Below, piece after piece: positions 27,901 to 36,537 of a DNA stretch of 64,000 nucleotides (position 1 is its first letter; every line of letters starts with the position of its first letter). The translations under genes were made by a program, and so were the position numbers. The notes beneath the pieces were generated by a model that was not told the DNA's origin, ran no database searches, and saw only the letters and a list, made by a program, of their open reading frames with translations. This DNA is from Curtobacterium sp. MCPF17_002 (GTDB lineage: Bacteria; Actinomycetota; Actinomycetes; Actinomycetales; Microbacteriaceae), in the NCBI RefSeq assembly GCF_003234115.2, contig NZ_CP126251.1, forward strand, positions 2,604,001-2,668,000, in the 5' to 3' direction.

Positions 27901-29754
27901 ATGAGCTCCCCCTTCGCGCGACCCAAGAAGACCGACGGCCCCCGTGCCACGTTCGGCCGGCTCCTCGGCTACCTGTTCGAGAACAAGCCGGCGATGGTGG
28001 TCATCATCGTGCTGAGCATCCTCGGCGCCGGTGCCTCGCTCGCCCAGCCCCTGCTCGTGAACCAGGTGGTCACGGCGGTGCAGCACGGCAACACCCTCAG
28101 CACCCTCGTGTGGATCCTGGTCGGGCTGGTGATGGTGTCCGGTGTCCTCAACGGCGTCCAGCACTTCCTGCTCCAGCGCGCCGGTGAGGGCGTGGTCCTC
28201 TCGACCCGCCGCAAGCTCATCGCCCGCATCCTCAACCTGCCGATCTCGGAGTTCGACACCCGCCGCACCGGCGACCTCGTCTCCCGCGTCGGCAGCGACA
28301 CGACGCTCCTCCGTGCCGTGCTCACGCAGGGCCTCATCGAGTCGATCGGCGGTGCGCTCACCTTCACCGGCGCGATCATCGCGATGGCGATCATCGACCC
28401 GCTCCTGCTCGGCATCACGGTGTTCATCGTCCTCATCGCGATCGTCGTCGTCGGCGGGCTCAGCCGTCGCATCCGGATCGCCTCGAAGCGCGCGCAGGAG
28501 AAGGTCGGCGACCTCACCGCGGCCGTCGAGCGCGGCATCGGCGCCGTGCGCACGATCCGTGCCGCCGGGGCCACCGAGCGTGAGGTGCACGAGGTCGACT
28601 CGCACGCGACCGAGGCGTACAAGCGCGGCCTCGACATCGCGAAGATGTCCGCGTTCGTCGTGCCCGTCGCGAGCATCGTCATGCAGGTCGCGTTCATCGC
28701 CGTGCTCGGCGTCGGCGGGGCCCAGGTCGCCGCGGGCACGATCACGATCGCGACCCTCATCACCTTCATCCTGCTGCTCTTCATGATGATCATGCCGCTC
28801 GGCCAGGCGATGGGCGCAGCCGTCGCGGTCGCCCAGGCGCTCGGCGCGCTCGGCCGGATCGAGGAGATCCTGCACCTCCCGACCGAGGACCAGGACGACG
28901 GCGCGGTCCGCACCGCGCCAGCCGTCGAGACCGACGACGCCATCACGTTCGAGCACGTGTCGTTCCACTACCGCGGTTCCGCCGATGCGGCCGGTCCCGA
29001 CGGCGCGGTCGCGTCCACGTCGACGGACCGGCCTGGAGGCACGACCCGCCTCCCCGACGTCGCTGACGACGAGCAGGCGGTGCTGCACGACGTCTCCTTC
29101 CGGGTGCCGCGCGGATCGCGCGTCGCACTCGTGGGCCCCTCGGGTGCGGGCAAGTCGACGACCCTGGCGCTCATCGAGCGGTTCTACGACCCGACCGACG
29201 GGGTGATCCGCCTCGGCGGCGTCGACGTCCGCGGGCTCGACCGCGCCGAGCTCCGCGCCCAGATCGGGTACGTCGAGCAGGACGCCCCGGTGCTGGCCGG
29301 CACGATCCGCGCGAACCTGCTGCTCGGGTCGCCGAACGCGACCGAGGACGACTGCACCCGCGTGCTCGAGGCCGTGAACCTCGGCGAGGTGCTGCACCGC
29401 GACCCGCGTGGCCTCGACGCGCAGGTCGGCGAGGACGGCGTGATGCTGTCCGGTGGTGAGCGTCAGCGGATGGCGATCGCCCGCGCCCTGCTCGCCGCGC
29501 CCCCGATCCTGCTGCTCGACGAGTCGACGTCGTCGCTCGACGGGGTGAACGAGCAGAAGATGCGGCTCGCGATCGACGCCGTGGCCGAGGACCGCACGCT
29601 GCTCGTCATCGCGCACCGGCTCTCCACCGTGGTGGACTCCGACGTGATCGTCGTGCTCGAGCACGGGCGGGTCGTCGGGGTCGGCACGCACTCCGAGCTC
29701 GTCGAGTCCACGCCGCTGTACCGCGACCTGGCGAAGCACCAGCTGCTGGTCTGA
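27901..29754 (+). CDS. ABC exporter with fused membrane and ATPase domains
   Basis: 617 residues, one half-transporter that should dimerise. Six membrane helices occupy about 20-310. The nucleotide-binding domain has Walker A GPSGAGKST (about 415), signature LSGGERQR, Walker B ILLLDEST and an H-loop IAHRLST. The type is lipid/drug/peptide exporter (MsbA/LmrA-like). Between HVSFHYRG and AVLHDVSF, about 34 extra residues replace a normally short turn, and the DNA there (about 29029-29054) contains part of the palindromic repeat found elsewhere in this window. It forms a pair with the HTH gene 7 bp upstream. Confidence 0.88.
   Translation: MSSPFARPKKTDGPRATFGRLLGYLFENKPAMVVIIVLSILGAGASLAQPLLVNQVVTAVQHGNTLSTLVWILVGLVMVSGVLNGVQHFLLQRAGEGVVLSTRRKLIARILNLPISEFDTRRTGDLVSRVGSDTTLLRAVLTQGLIESIGGALTFTGAIIAMAIIDPLLLGITVFIVLIAIVVVGGLSRRIRIASKRAQEKVGDLTAAVERGIGAVRTIRAAGATEREVHEVDSHATEAYKRGLDIAKMSAFVVPVASIVMQVAFIAVLGVGGAQVAAGTITIATLITFILLLFMMIMPLGQAMGAAVAVAQALGALGRIEEILHLPTEDQDDGAVRTAPAVETDDAITFEHVSFHYRGSADAAGPDGAVASTSTDRPGGTTRLPDVADDEQAVLHDVSFRVPRGSRVALVGPSGAGKSTTLALIERFYDPTDGVIRLGGVDVRGLDRAELRAQIGYVEQDAPVLAGTIRANLLLGSPNATEDDCTRVLEAVNLGEVLHRDPRGLDAQVGEDGVMLSGGERQRMAIARALLAAPPILLLDESTSSLDGVNEQKMRLAIDAVAEDRTLLVIAHRLSTVVDSDVIVVLEHGRVVGVGTHSELVESTPLYRDLAKHQLLV
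29029..29054. repeat. remnant of the dispersed palindrome inside the ABC transporter gene
   Basis: The word GGCCTGGAGGC, followed shortly by CCGCCTCC, matches both ends of the palindromic element but lacks the middle. It is in frame within the exporter ATPase domain and codes for RPGGTTRLP in an unusual insertion. Confidence 0.45.
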
Positions 29755-29766
29755 CCCGCGCAGGGC

Positions 29767-31281
29767 TCAGGCGGCGAAGGGGTCGGGCGTCAGGACGTAG
29801 ACCGTCTCCAGGTACTCCTCGATGCCCTCGTGCGAGCCCTCGCGGCCGAGGCCGGACGACTTCACGCCACCGAACGGGAACGCCGCGTTCGACACGACCC
29901 CCGTGTTGAGCCCGAGCATCCCCGTCTCGAGGCGCTCGGCCAGCCGCTGCCCACGCGCGAAGTCGGTCGTGTACGCGTACGCGATGAGTCCGAACTCGGT
30001 GTCGTTCGCGAGCCGGATGCCCTCTTCCTCGGTTGCGAACCGCGTGATCGAGACCACCGGCCCGAAGATCTCGGTGGTGAGGATGTCCGACCCGGGCTGC
30101 ACGTCGTCGAGGACGGTGGCCGCGTAGTACGTCCCCGGACGGTCGACCCGCTGCCCACCGGTGACGAGTCGGGCACCTCGGCTGACGGCGTCGTCGACGA
30201 GCCGGGCGGCCTTGTCCACCGCACGGTCGTCGATGAGCGGCCCCAGGGTGGTGCCGTTCGCACTCCCCCGGCCGACGCGCAGCGCCTCCACCTTCGCGGT
30301 GAGCGCCGCGGTGAAGGCGTCGGCGATGCCCTCCTGCACGAAGAAGCGGTTCGCGGCGGTGCACGCCTCGCCCACGTTCCGGAACTTCGCGAGCATCGCC
30401 GCGGTGACCGCGGTGTCGAGGTCGGCGTCGTCGAACACGAGGAGCGGGGCGTTGCCGCCGAGCTCCATGCTCGTCCGGAGCACGTTGTCGGCTGCCTGCT
30501 TGAGGAGCGACGACCCGACGGGGGTCGACCCCGTGAAGGTCAGCTTCCGCAGTCGGCGGTCGGCGATGATCGGCTCGGACAGTCCCTTCGCGTCGAGCGA
30601 CGGCACCACGTTGAGGACACCGTCGGGCAGCCCGGCGCGACGGAACAACTCGACGAGGAACAGCGTGGTCAGCGGGGTGAGCTCGGCGGGTTTGACGACG
30701 ACCGTGCAGCCCGCGGCCAGCGCCGGGCCGATCTTCCGGGTCGCCATCGCCAGCGGGAAGTTCCACGGCGTGATCGCGTAGACCGGACCGACGGGGCGCT
30801 TCAGGACGATGGCCCGCCCGGTGCCCTCCGGGTTGGTGCGGTAGTCACCGCCGATGCGGACGGCTTCCTCGGAGAACCAGCGGAGGAACTCGCCGCCGTA
30901 GGCGACCTCGCCGCCGGCCTCGGCGAGGGGCTTCCCCATCTCGAGCGTCATGAGCGCCGCGAGGTCGTCCGCGTGCTCCCGCACCAGGTCGAAGGCCCGC
31001 CGGAGCAGGTCAGAACGCTGTCGTGGCGGTGTGGCCGCCCAGTCGTCCTGCGCGGCCACCGCGGCGTCGAGGGCCGCGATGCCGTCCTCGGGGGTGGCAT
31101 CGGCAACCTCGGCGAGCACCTCGCCGGTGGAGGGATCGCGCACCGGGAACGTCGCTCCGCCGGACGCCGCACGCCAGCTGCCGCCGATGAACAACCCGGT
31201 GGGGACGCCCTCGACCGAGACGTTCTCGTCGGCGACGGTCGTCGTCGGCGCGGACGTCGAGGTGGTGTCGGTGTCGGTCAC
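29767..31281 (-). CDS. gabD: NAD(P)-dependent succinate-semialdehyde dehydrogenase
   Basis: 504 residues of the aldehyde dehydrogenase superfamily. ITPWNFPLAM (about 175) binds cofactor, MELGGNAP (about 270) holds the general-base Glu, and NVGEACTAANRFF holds the nucleophilic Cys (about 307). The layout and length are closest to GabD, which oxidises succinate semialdehyde to succinate in GABA breakdown. The first 25 residues are a Thr-rich extension. Its start overlaps the stop of pncA by 4 bp. No GABA transaminase lies nearby, so the exact substrate is inferred. Confidence 0.82.
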   Translation of the reverse strand: MTDTDTTSTSAPTTTVADENVSVEGVPTGLFIGGSWRAASGGATFPVRDPSTGEVLAEVADATPEDGIAALDAAVAAQDDWAATPPRQRSDLLRRAFDLVREHADDLAALMTLEMGKPLAEAGGEVAYGGEFLRWFSEEAVRIGGDYRTNPEGTGRAIVLKRPVGPVYAITPWNFPLAMATRKIGPALAAGCTVVVKPAELTPLTTLFLVELFRRAGLPDGVLNVVPSLDAKGLSEPIIADRRLRKLTFTGSTPVGSSLLKQAADNVLRTSMELGGNAPLLVFDDADLDTAVTAAMLAKFRNVGEACTAANRFFVQEGIADAFTAALTAKVEALRVGRGSANGTTLGPLIDDRAVDKAARLVDDAVSRGARLVTGGQRVDRPGTYYAATVLDDVQPGSDILTTEIFGPVVSITRFATEEEGIRLANDTEFGLIAYAYTTDFARGQRLAERLETGMLGLNTGVVSNAAFPFGGVKSSGLGREGSHEGIEEYLETVYVLTPDPFAA

Positions 31282-31901
31282 AGGACTGCTCCTCCGGGGT
31301 TCGCCAGGCCCTCGTCCATGTCGCTCCGGCCGATGTGCCCACCGGCGCCGCCGACCTCGTCGAGTGCCCGGGCGCTCCGCTCCGCGTCCACCCCGACGAC
31401 CAGGTCGTCGAGGACCTCGACGGCGTACCCGGCGGTGAGTGCGTCGAGCGCCGAGGCCCGGACACAGTGGTCGGTGGCGATGCCGACGACGTCGACCGAC
31501 GTGACGTGGTGCTCGATGAGGACGTCGGGCAGTGCGGTGCCGCCCTCGGTCCGTCCCTGGAATGCCGAGTAGTCCGGCGTCCCCTGGCCCTTGAACACGT
31601 GCACGTCGACCGGCGCGGTGTCGAGGTCCGGGTGGTACTCGGCTCCGGGTGTGCCGGCGACGCAGTGCACCGGCCAGGTCGTCACGAAGTCCGGCTCGGC
31701 GTCGGCAGCGGCGAAGTGTCCGCCGTTGTCGTCGTCGCCGTGGTGCCAGTCACGCGAGGCGACGATGAGGTCGTACTCGTCGGCGTGCCGACCGAGGAAC
31801 GCGGTGATGCGCCGAGCGATCGCCTCCCCGCCGGCGACGGCGAGGGCACCGCCCTCGGTGAAGTCGTTCTGGACGTCGACGATGAGGAGTGCCCTGGCCA
31901 T
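31278..31901 (-). CDS. pncA: nicotinamidase
   Basis: 207 residues, converting nicotinamide to nicotinic acid for NAD salvage. Catalytic Asp8 is in IVDVQNDF, metal-binding residues are in SRDWHHGDDDNGGHF, the Lys is in FKGQG, and the catalytic Cys is in GIATDHCVRAS. I chose the ATG at 31901; a nearby upstream in-frame start is possible. It is coupled to gabD. NAD salvage in a genome that also carries an NAD-destroying toxin is a notable pairing, but the two loci are 27 kb apart. Confidence 0.88.
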   Translation of the reverse strand: MARALLIVDVQNDFTEGGALAVAGGEAIARRITAFLGRHADEYDLIVASRDWHHGDDDNGGHFAAADAEPDFVTTWPVHCVAGTPGAEYHPDLDTAPVDVHVFKGQGTPDYSAFQGRTEGGTALPDVLIEHHVTSVDVVGIATDHCVRASALDALTAGYAVEVLDDLVVGVDAERSARALDEVGGAGGHIGRSDMDEGLANPGGAVL

Positions 31902-31924
31902 GGAGCCATCCAACACCCCGTGGA

Positions 31925-33424
31925 TCAGGAGCCGGTGAGCTTGCTCCCGCACGAGTAGGTGGCGGCCGTCACGCGGTCGAGCGCCGGCAGTGCCGCAGCA
32001 CGCGAGGACCCGATCGCGTAGAACGCGAAGGTCAACCGTGAACCGTCGGCGGCGTCGATGTAGCCGCCGAGGGTGTTCGCGCTGTCGATCCAGCCGGTCT
32101 TGGCGTGCACCTTGCCACGCGCGACCGCGTTCGCGCCGGTGAAGCGGCTGGCGAGCGTGCCGGACTGGCCGGACACGGGCAGCGCGTTCGCGAGCGTGCC
32201 GAGTCCCTTCGCACCGGCGGCGACCTGCACCATGAGGTGGGCGACGAAGTTCGGCGACACCGCGTTCGCCGCGCTCTCCCCCGAACCGTCCTTGATGACG
32301 ATGCCGGCCGGGGAGACGCCGTATGACCCGAGGGCCTTCTGGTACACGGACGTCAGCGAGGCGGCGGACCCGTCCGACCCGGACTGCTTCGACGAGACCC
32401 GGGCGAGCATCTCGGCGAGGGTGTTGTCCGAGTTCGGGATCATCTGGCCGATCAGGGTGGACACCGGCTGCGACGACACCGTGGCGATGGTGTCCGTGCT
32501 CGTGGTGGCACGCTTGACGATCTGCGCGTTCGCGGCTCCGGCGACGCCGGCGTTCGCCAGCGCGGTGCGGAAGAGCGTGCCCGCGCGCCCGACCGGGTCG
32601 GTGGAGCGCGGCGAGGTCGCGGCACCGGGGTTCGCGCGGTCGCCGTCGACCATGAGCGCGGTGACGTTCGGCTGGTACCCGATCGTCCGTTCGCTGACGG
32701 GCCACGTCGGGTCCCAGGCGTCCGCGTCGTTCCAGTACGTGTCGTCGGTGACGATCGTCGTGACGGGCGCGTTGCCGAGCTTCGCCTTCACCTGCTGGGC
32801 GAGCTGGCCCAGGGTCGGCGCACCCGGGTAGACCGTGGCGCCGCCGGCGGAGAGCGTGGCGTCACCGTGCCCGACGAGTGCGATCGCTCCGCCGGACTCG
32901 TTCGTCACCGTGGTCGGGATCCGGTACCCGCCGCCGACGACGGCCAGCGCGGTCGCCGTCGTGAGGGTCTTCATCACGCTGCCGGTCTGCGCGGCCGTGT
33001 CGCCCTTGCGGGAGAACAGCACCTCGCCGGTCTTCGCGTTCATCACGTAGCCCTCGAACGCTCCCAGGCCACTCGCCGAGGCCGCGGCCGTGATCGTGCA
33101 GGTGCGGAGCGCGGACGGTCCGGCGGCGTTCTCCGGGACGGCGCGGCCGGCAGGCGTCGGGGTGGCGGACGGCTTCGCCGTGCTCGGCGACGGGGTCGAG
33201 GTCGCCGTCGTGGTCCCGTCGGCGACCGGCGCCGCGGACGGACGAGGAGCGGGCATCGTCGCCGCCGCGACGGCCACGGCCCCGCCCGAACCGAGCACGA
33301 GCACCGTCGCCAGGCCGCCGGCGATCCACGGCACCGGACGGCGGGCGGCGGAGGCACGGACGGAGGCGAGCGCGTGACGGAGGCGATCCGCGACGGAGCG
33401 CGATGCGGGCTGCTGGTCGGACAT
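31925..33424 (-). CDS. dacB: D-alanyl-D-alanine carboxypeptidase/endopeptidase (PBP4, peptidase S13)
   Basis: 499 residues. The N-terminus has one membrane helix (about 34-56), followed by a Thr/Ser/Pro-rich linker, then the S13 domain. The three serine-peptidase motifs are present: SxxK in GSVMKTL (about 150), SxN in PNSDNTLAE, and KTG in HAKTGWID. It trims the D-Ala of peptidoglycan stem peptides outside the cell. A -10-like TAAGAT lies 8 bases before the ATG with no ribosome site, so the mRNA may be leaderless. Confidence 0.88.
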   Translation of the reverse strand: MSDQQPASRSVADRLRHALASVRASAARRPVPWIAGGLATVLVLGSGGAVAVAAATMPAPRPSAAPVADGTTTATSTPSPSTAKPSATPTPAGRAVPENAAGPSALRTCTITAAASASGLGAFEGYVMNAKTGEVLFSRKGDTAAQTGSVMKTLTTATALAVVGGGYRIPTTVTNESGGAIALVGHGDATLSAGGATVYPGAPTLGQLAQQVKAKLGNAPVTTIVTDDTYWNDADAWDPTWPVSERTIGYQPNVTALMVDGDRANPGAATSPRSTDPVGRAGTLFRTALANAGVAGAANAQIVKRATTSTDTIATVSSQPVSTLIGQMIPNSDNTLAEMLARVSSKQSGSDGSAASLTSVYQKALGSYGVSPAGIVIKDGSGESAANAVSPNFVAHLMVQVAAGAKGLGTLANALPVSGQSGTLASRFTGANAVARGKVHAKTGWIDSANTLGGYIDAADGSRLTFAFYAIGSSRAAALPALDRVTAATYSCGSKLTGS

Positions 33425-33432
33425 CGCGATCG

Positions 33433-33438
33433 ATCTTA
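33433..33438 (-). promoter_or_regulatory. -10 element (TAAGAT) of dacB
   Basis: On the minus strand TAAGAT ends 8 bases before the dacB ATG at 33424, so very little or no 5' leader is expected. It lies in the 11-bp gap after the oxidoreductase stop. Confidence 0.5.
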
Positions 33439-34494
33439 CGGAACTGCGGGAGGAGCCTCCAGGCCCACGTCCGGATCCGTGGAGACCGGACGGCCGCCGT
33501 GCGGTGCGACCGCCTCGTCGTCTGCGGCGTACCGGACACCCACCTGGCGGCGCGCCTCGTCCATGAGGGCCATGATCGCGATGGTCTCCTCGGGGTCCAT
33601 CGGACCGCCCTCGTGGTTGCCGGAGGTGACCATCGACTCGAACGCGCGGACCTCGTGCGCGTACCCGGTCAGCTCTTCGCGGCCGTCGAACTCCTCGACC
33701 ACGGCGCCGTCGCGGTCGCGGATGCGCCACGTCGTCGGGGTGTACCACGTCGCGTCGAGGTCGATGCGACCGTCCTCGCCGATGATCGACGCGGTGTTCG
33801 GGCTCCGCAGGTCGAGACCGAAGTGGATCATCGACTGCGTCCCGCCCTCGTGCGTGACGACGAGGCCCATCTGGGTGTCCACGCCCTGGTCGCTCAGCGT
33901 GCCCGCAGCCACCACCGAGGTCGGGACGCCGAGCACACCGACCGCGAACGAGATCGGGTAGACGCCGAGGTCGAGGATCGCCCCGCCGCCGAGCGCCGGG
34001 TCGTTGAGGCGGTGCTGCGGATCGGAGGGGAGCGCCTGGTGGTGCGTCGCCTCGACCACCCGGACGCGACCGATGCGCCCTTCGGCGACGAGCTCGCGGA
34101 TCATCGACATCTGCGGGAGGAAGCGGGTCCACATCGCCTCCATCACGGCGACGTCCGCGCGGCGGGCCGCGTCGACGACACGGCGGGCTTCGGCCGCGGT
34201 GATCGTGAAGGCCTTCTCGACGAGGACGTGCTTGCCGGCCTCGATCGCGAGGAGGGCGTCCTCGGCGTGGCGGGAGTGCGGCGTCGCGACGTAGACCGCG
34301 TCCACCTCGTCGTCGGCCACGAGTTCCTCGTACGAGCCGTGCGCCCGCGGGATGCCGAACTCCGCCGCGAACGCCTCCGCGCGGTCGGCCGTACGGCTGC
34401 CGACCGCGACGAACTCCACCCCCGCGGAGACGCAGTCGCCCACGAAGGAGCGTGCGATGCCGCCCGTGCCGATGACTCCCCAGCGAACCGTCAT
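33436..34494 (-). CDS. Gfo/Idh/MocA-family NAD(P)-dependent oxidoreductase
   Basis: 352 residues. The N-terminal Rossmann domain starts VRWGVIGTGGIARSF, and the EKAFTITAAEA motif (about 93) contains the Lys typical of the family. The C-terminal domain is the usual alpha/beta substrate fold. Members oxidise or reduce sugars, inositols or dihydrodiols, and the substrate is not evident here. A -10-like TAGACA lies 6 bases before the ATG. It ends 11 bp before dacB but is functionally unrelated. Confidence 0.85.
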   Translation of the reverse strand: MTVRWGVIGTGGIARSFVGDCVSAGVEFVAVGSRTADRAEAFAAEFGIPRAHGSYEELVADDEVDAVYVATPHSRHAEDALLAIEAGKHVLVEKAFTITAAEARRVVDAARRADVAVMEAMWTRFLPQMSMIRELVAEGRIGRVRVVEATHHQALPSDPQHRLNDPALGGGAILDLGVYPISFAVGVLGVPTSVVAAGTLSDQGVDTQMGLVVTHEGGTQSMIHFGLDLRSPNTASIIGEDGRIDLDATWYTPTTWRIRDRDGAVVEEFDGREELTGYAHEVRAFESMVTSGNHEGGPMDPEETIAIMALMDEARRQVGVRYAADDEAVAPHGGRPVSTDPDVGLEAPPAVP

Positions 34495-34500
34495 GCGTCC

Positions 34501-34506
34501 TGTCTA
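34501..34506 (-). promoter_or_regulatory. -10 element (TAGACA) of the Gfo/Idh gene
   Basis: TAGACA on the minus strand ends 6 bases before the ATG at 34494. There is no room for a ribosome site, so a leaderless transcript is the simplest reading. Confidence 0.5.
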
Positions 34507-34667
34507 CCAGCGCGGGGTGCGGCCATGCCGCTGTCCGGCTGCAGCGCTTTGCTATGGACTCCACTGGTGATTGCCAGCTAACGTGCTGCCAGGTCCCCCG
34601 AACAGGGGTGCCGTTCCCTGCTCAGCCCTCCCCCGGGATCAACCCAGCAGAAAGCGATCAGGTCTTC

Positions 34668-36350
34668 ATGCGCCGATCCGTCCTGTCCGTCGTCGCCACG
34701 AGCGCGGCCATCGTCCTCACCTCCACCCTCGTCGGCGTCACCCCGGCGAACGCACACGGCTGGGGATCACCGGGCCAGTCGCCGGGGCACTCGCCGGGCC
34801 ACTCCACTGACGCGGGACTGACCCCTCGGACGCACTTCACGATGGCGGCGGACGGCTCGTCCGGCGCCACCCAGGGTGGCGAGGGCATCCCCAACATCGA
34901 CTCGGTGAAGAAGACCATCGCCACGTACTACGGCGACCCCGGCACCGGACTCGCGAACCGCACCGACTCCCCCTACATCCGCGAGATGCGCGGGATCGTC
35001 GCCCGGCAGTCCGCGGGCCTGCAGCGCATCCACGACCAGGCCGTCCGCCACGGTGAGAAGCCGGCGATCGTCCTCGACGCCGACGACACCACCCTCTGGA
35101 CCTACGACATGGAGGTCGCGGACATGCACTTCGTCTTCGACCCCGCCCGCCAGGACGAATGGGTGCAGGACGAACGCTTCCCCGCCACCCCGTCGATGGT
35201 CGGCTTCGTGAACCGTGCGGAGGCGATGGGCTTCACGGTCTTCGGGCTCACCGGCCGGAACGACGACCAGAAGGCCGCCACCGTCCAGAACCTGACGAAG
35301 GTCGGGTACACCGCGTTCACGCAGGACCGCTTCTTCACCAAGTGGACGGGCGTCGGCGCATCGCAGCAGCCGTCGTACATCACCTGCGCCGCGGCGAGCT
35401 GCACGACCGTCGAGTACAAGGCCCTGACGCGCAAGCACATCGAGCAGGACCTCGGCTACGACATCACGCTCAACATCGGTGACCAGTGGAGCGACCTGCA
35501 GGGCGGGTACGCCGACCGATCCGTGAAGCTCCCCAACCCGACCTACTACCTGCCCTCCACCGACCTGCCCGGCGTGTCCGAACCCCGTCTCTCCCCCCGC
35601 ACGCAGTTCACGATGGCGGCCGACGGCACCTCCGGCGCCACCCAGGGTGGCGAGGGCATCCCCAACATCGACTCGGTGAAGAAGACCATCGCCACGTACT
35701 ACGGCGACCCCGGCACCGGACTCGCGAACCGCACCGACTCCCCCTACATCCGCGAGATGCGCGGGATCGTCGCCCGGCAGGCACCCGTCATCGCCGCACA
35801 GTGCGCCGTCGGCCGGAAGCTGCACCGCAACCCGGCGATCGTGCTCGACGCCGACGACACCACGCTCTGGACCTACGACATGGAGGTCGCGGACATGCAC
35901 TTCGTCTTCGACCCCGCCCGCCAGGACGAATGGGTGCAGGACGAACGCTTCCCCGCCACCCCGTCGATGACCTCGCTCGTGTCCGTCGCCCAGCGCTCCG
36001 GGTGCACCGTCATCGGGCTCACCGGCCGGAACGACGACCAGAAGGCCGCCACCATCGGGAACCTCAACGCGGTCGGCTACCCGCAGTTCACCGCGACGAA
36101 GAACGGGACGCAGACGTACTACACGAAGTGGACCGGCGTCGGCGCGTCCCAGCAGCCGTCGTACGTCACCTGCGCCACGGCCAAGTGCACCACCGTCGAG
36201 TACAAGTCCCAGACCCGAGCGCACATCGAGTCCCGGACGGGTGGACGGTACGACATCGTCGCGAACGTCGGCGACCAGTTCAGCGACCTGCTCGGCGGGT
36301 CGGCGGACCGGAGCATCAAGCTGCCGAACCCGACGTACTACCTGCCCTGA
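34668..36350 (+). CDS. secreted HAD-type acid phosphatase with two tandem, near-identical catalytic domains
   Basis: 560 residues. A Sec signal peptide (MRRSVLSVV to ANAHG, about 29 residues) is followed by two copies of a class B/C-like acid phosphatase domain with a 257-residue period. Each copy has the nucleophile motif VLDADDTTLW, motif II GLTGRND and motif IV GDQWSD or GDQFSD. Both keep the catalytic Asp pair, so both may be active. At the DNA level 34860-35009 and 35631-35780 are identical over 150 bases, and other blocks are nearly so, which points to recent duplication or ongoing gene conversion. Standard family members have one domain. It is probably exported to scavenge phosphate. 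Confidence 0.82.
   Translation: MRRSVLSVVATSAAIVLTSTLVGVTPANAHGWGSPGQSPGHSPGHSTDAGLTPRTHFTMAADGSSGATQGGEGIPNIDSVKKTIATYYGDPGTGLANRTDSPYIREMRGIVARQSAGLQRIHDQAVRHGEKPAIVLDADDTTLWTYDMEVADMHFVFDPARQDEWVQDERFPATPSMVGFVNRAEAMGFTVFGLTGRNDDQKAATVQNLTKVGYTAFTQDRFFTKWTGVGASQQPSYITCAAASCTTVEYKALTRKHIEQDLGYDITLNIGDQWSDLQGGYADRSVKLPNPTYYLPSTDLPGVSEPRLSPRTQFTMAADGTSGATQGGEGIPNIDSVKKTIATYYGDPGTGLANRTDSPYIREMRGIVARQAPVIAAQCAVGRKLHRNPAIVLDADDTTLWTYDMEVADMHFVFDPARQDEWVQDERFPATPSMTSLVSVAQRSGCTVIGLTGRNDDQKAATIGNLNAVGYPQFTATKNGTQTYYTKWTGVGASQQPSYVTCATAKCTTVEYKSQTRAHIESRTGGRYDIVANVGDQFSDLLGGSADRSIKLPNPTYYLP
34860..35780 (+). repeat. internal 771-bp tandem duplication (perfect 150-bp blocks)
   Basis: Positions 34860-35009 recur at 35631-35780 without a mismatch, an offset of 771 bases. 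A second block covering the nucleophile region (from about 35100 to 35200) recurs from about 35871 to 35971, again almost unchanged. The parts in between, such as residues after REMRGIVARQ, have clearly diverged. Confidence 0.92.
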
Positions 36351-36370
36351 GCGGCCCCCGGGGCACATGA

Positions 36371-36412
36371 AAACGGCCCCGATCCCCACTGGTGTGGGGA
36401 TCGGGGCCGTTT
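36371..36412. terminator. bidirectional terminator between the phosphatase gene and tRNA-Thr
   Basis: Two perfect 18-base arms (AAACGGCCCCGATCCCCA and complement) flank a CTGGTG loop and end in T/A runs on both strands. It lies 20 bp past the phosphatase stop and 2 bp past the tRNA 3' end, so it serves both convergent units. Confidence 0.88.
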
Positions 36413-36414
36413 CG

Positions 36415-36490
36415 TGGAGCCGCCTGTCGGAATCGAACCGACGACCTATTCATTACGAGTGAATCGCTCTACCGACTGAGCTAAGGCGGC
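36415..36490 (-). tRNA. tRNA-Thr (anticodon CGT)
   Basis: 76 bases on the minus strand, with the 3' CCA encoded. The acceptor arm GCCGCCT pairs with AGGCGGC. The anticodon stem ATTCA/TGAAT encloses loop CTCGTAA with anticodon CGT, reading ACG threonine codons. The T-loop GGTTCGATTCC and D-arm AGCTCAGTCGGTAGAGC are standard. Confidence 0.97.
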
Positions 36491-36537
36491 GGACGCTCCG
36501 GTCAGACCGGAGCGGCACGGGTCACGACTATACAGGT

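Noticed and set aside
29767..31281. Betaine-aldehyde or lactaldehyde dehydrogenase instead of GabD
   Set aside because: The active-site surroundings and length fit succinate-semialdehyde dehydrogenase best, though substrate cannot be fully settled by eye.
34495..34667. Possible riboswitch (c-di-AMP type) before the phosphatase gene
   Set aside because: Only a short C-rich/G-rich hairpin is present and the conserved core of that class is not recognisable.
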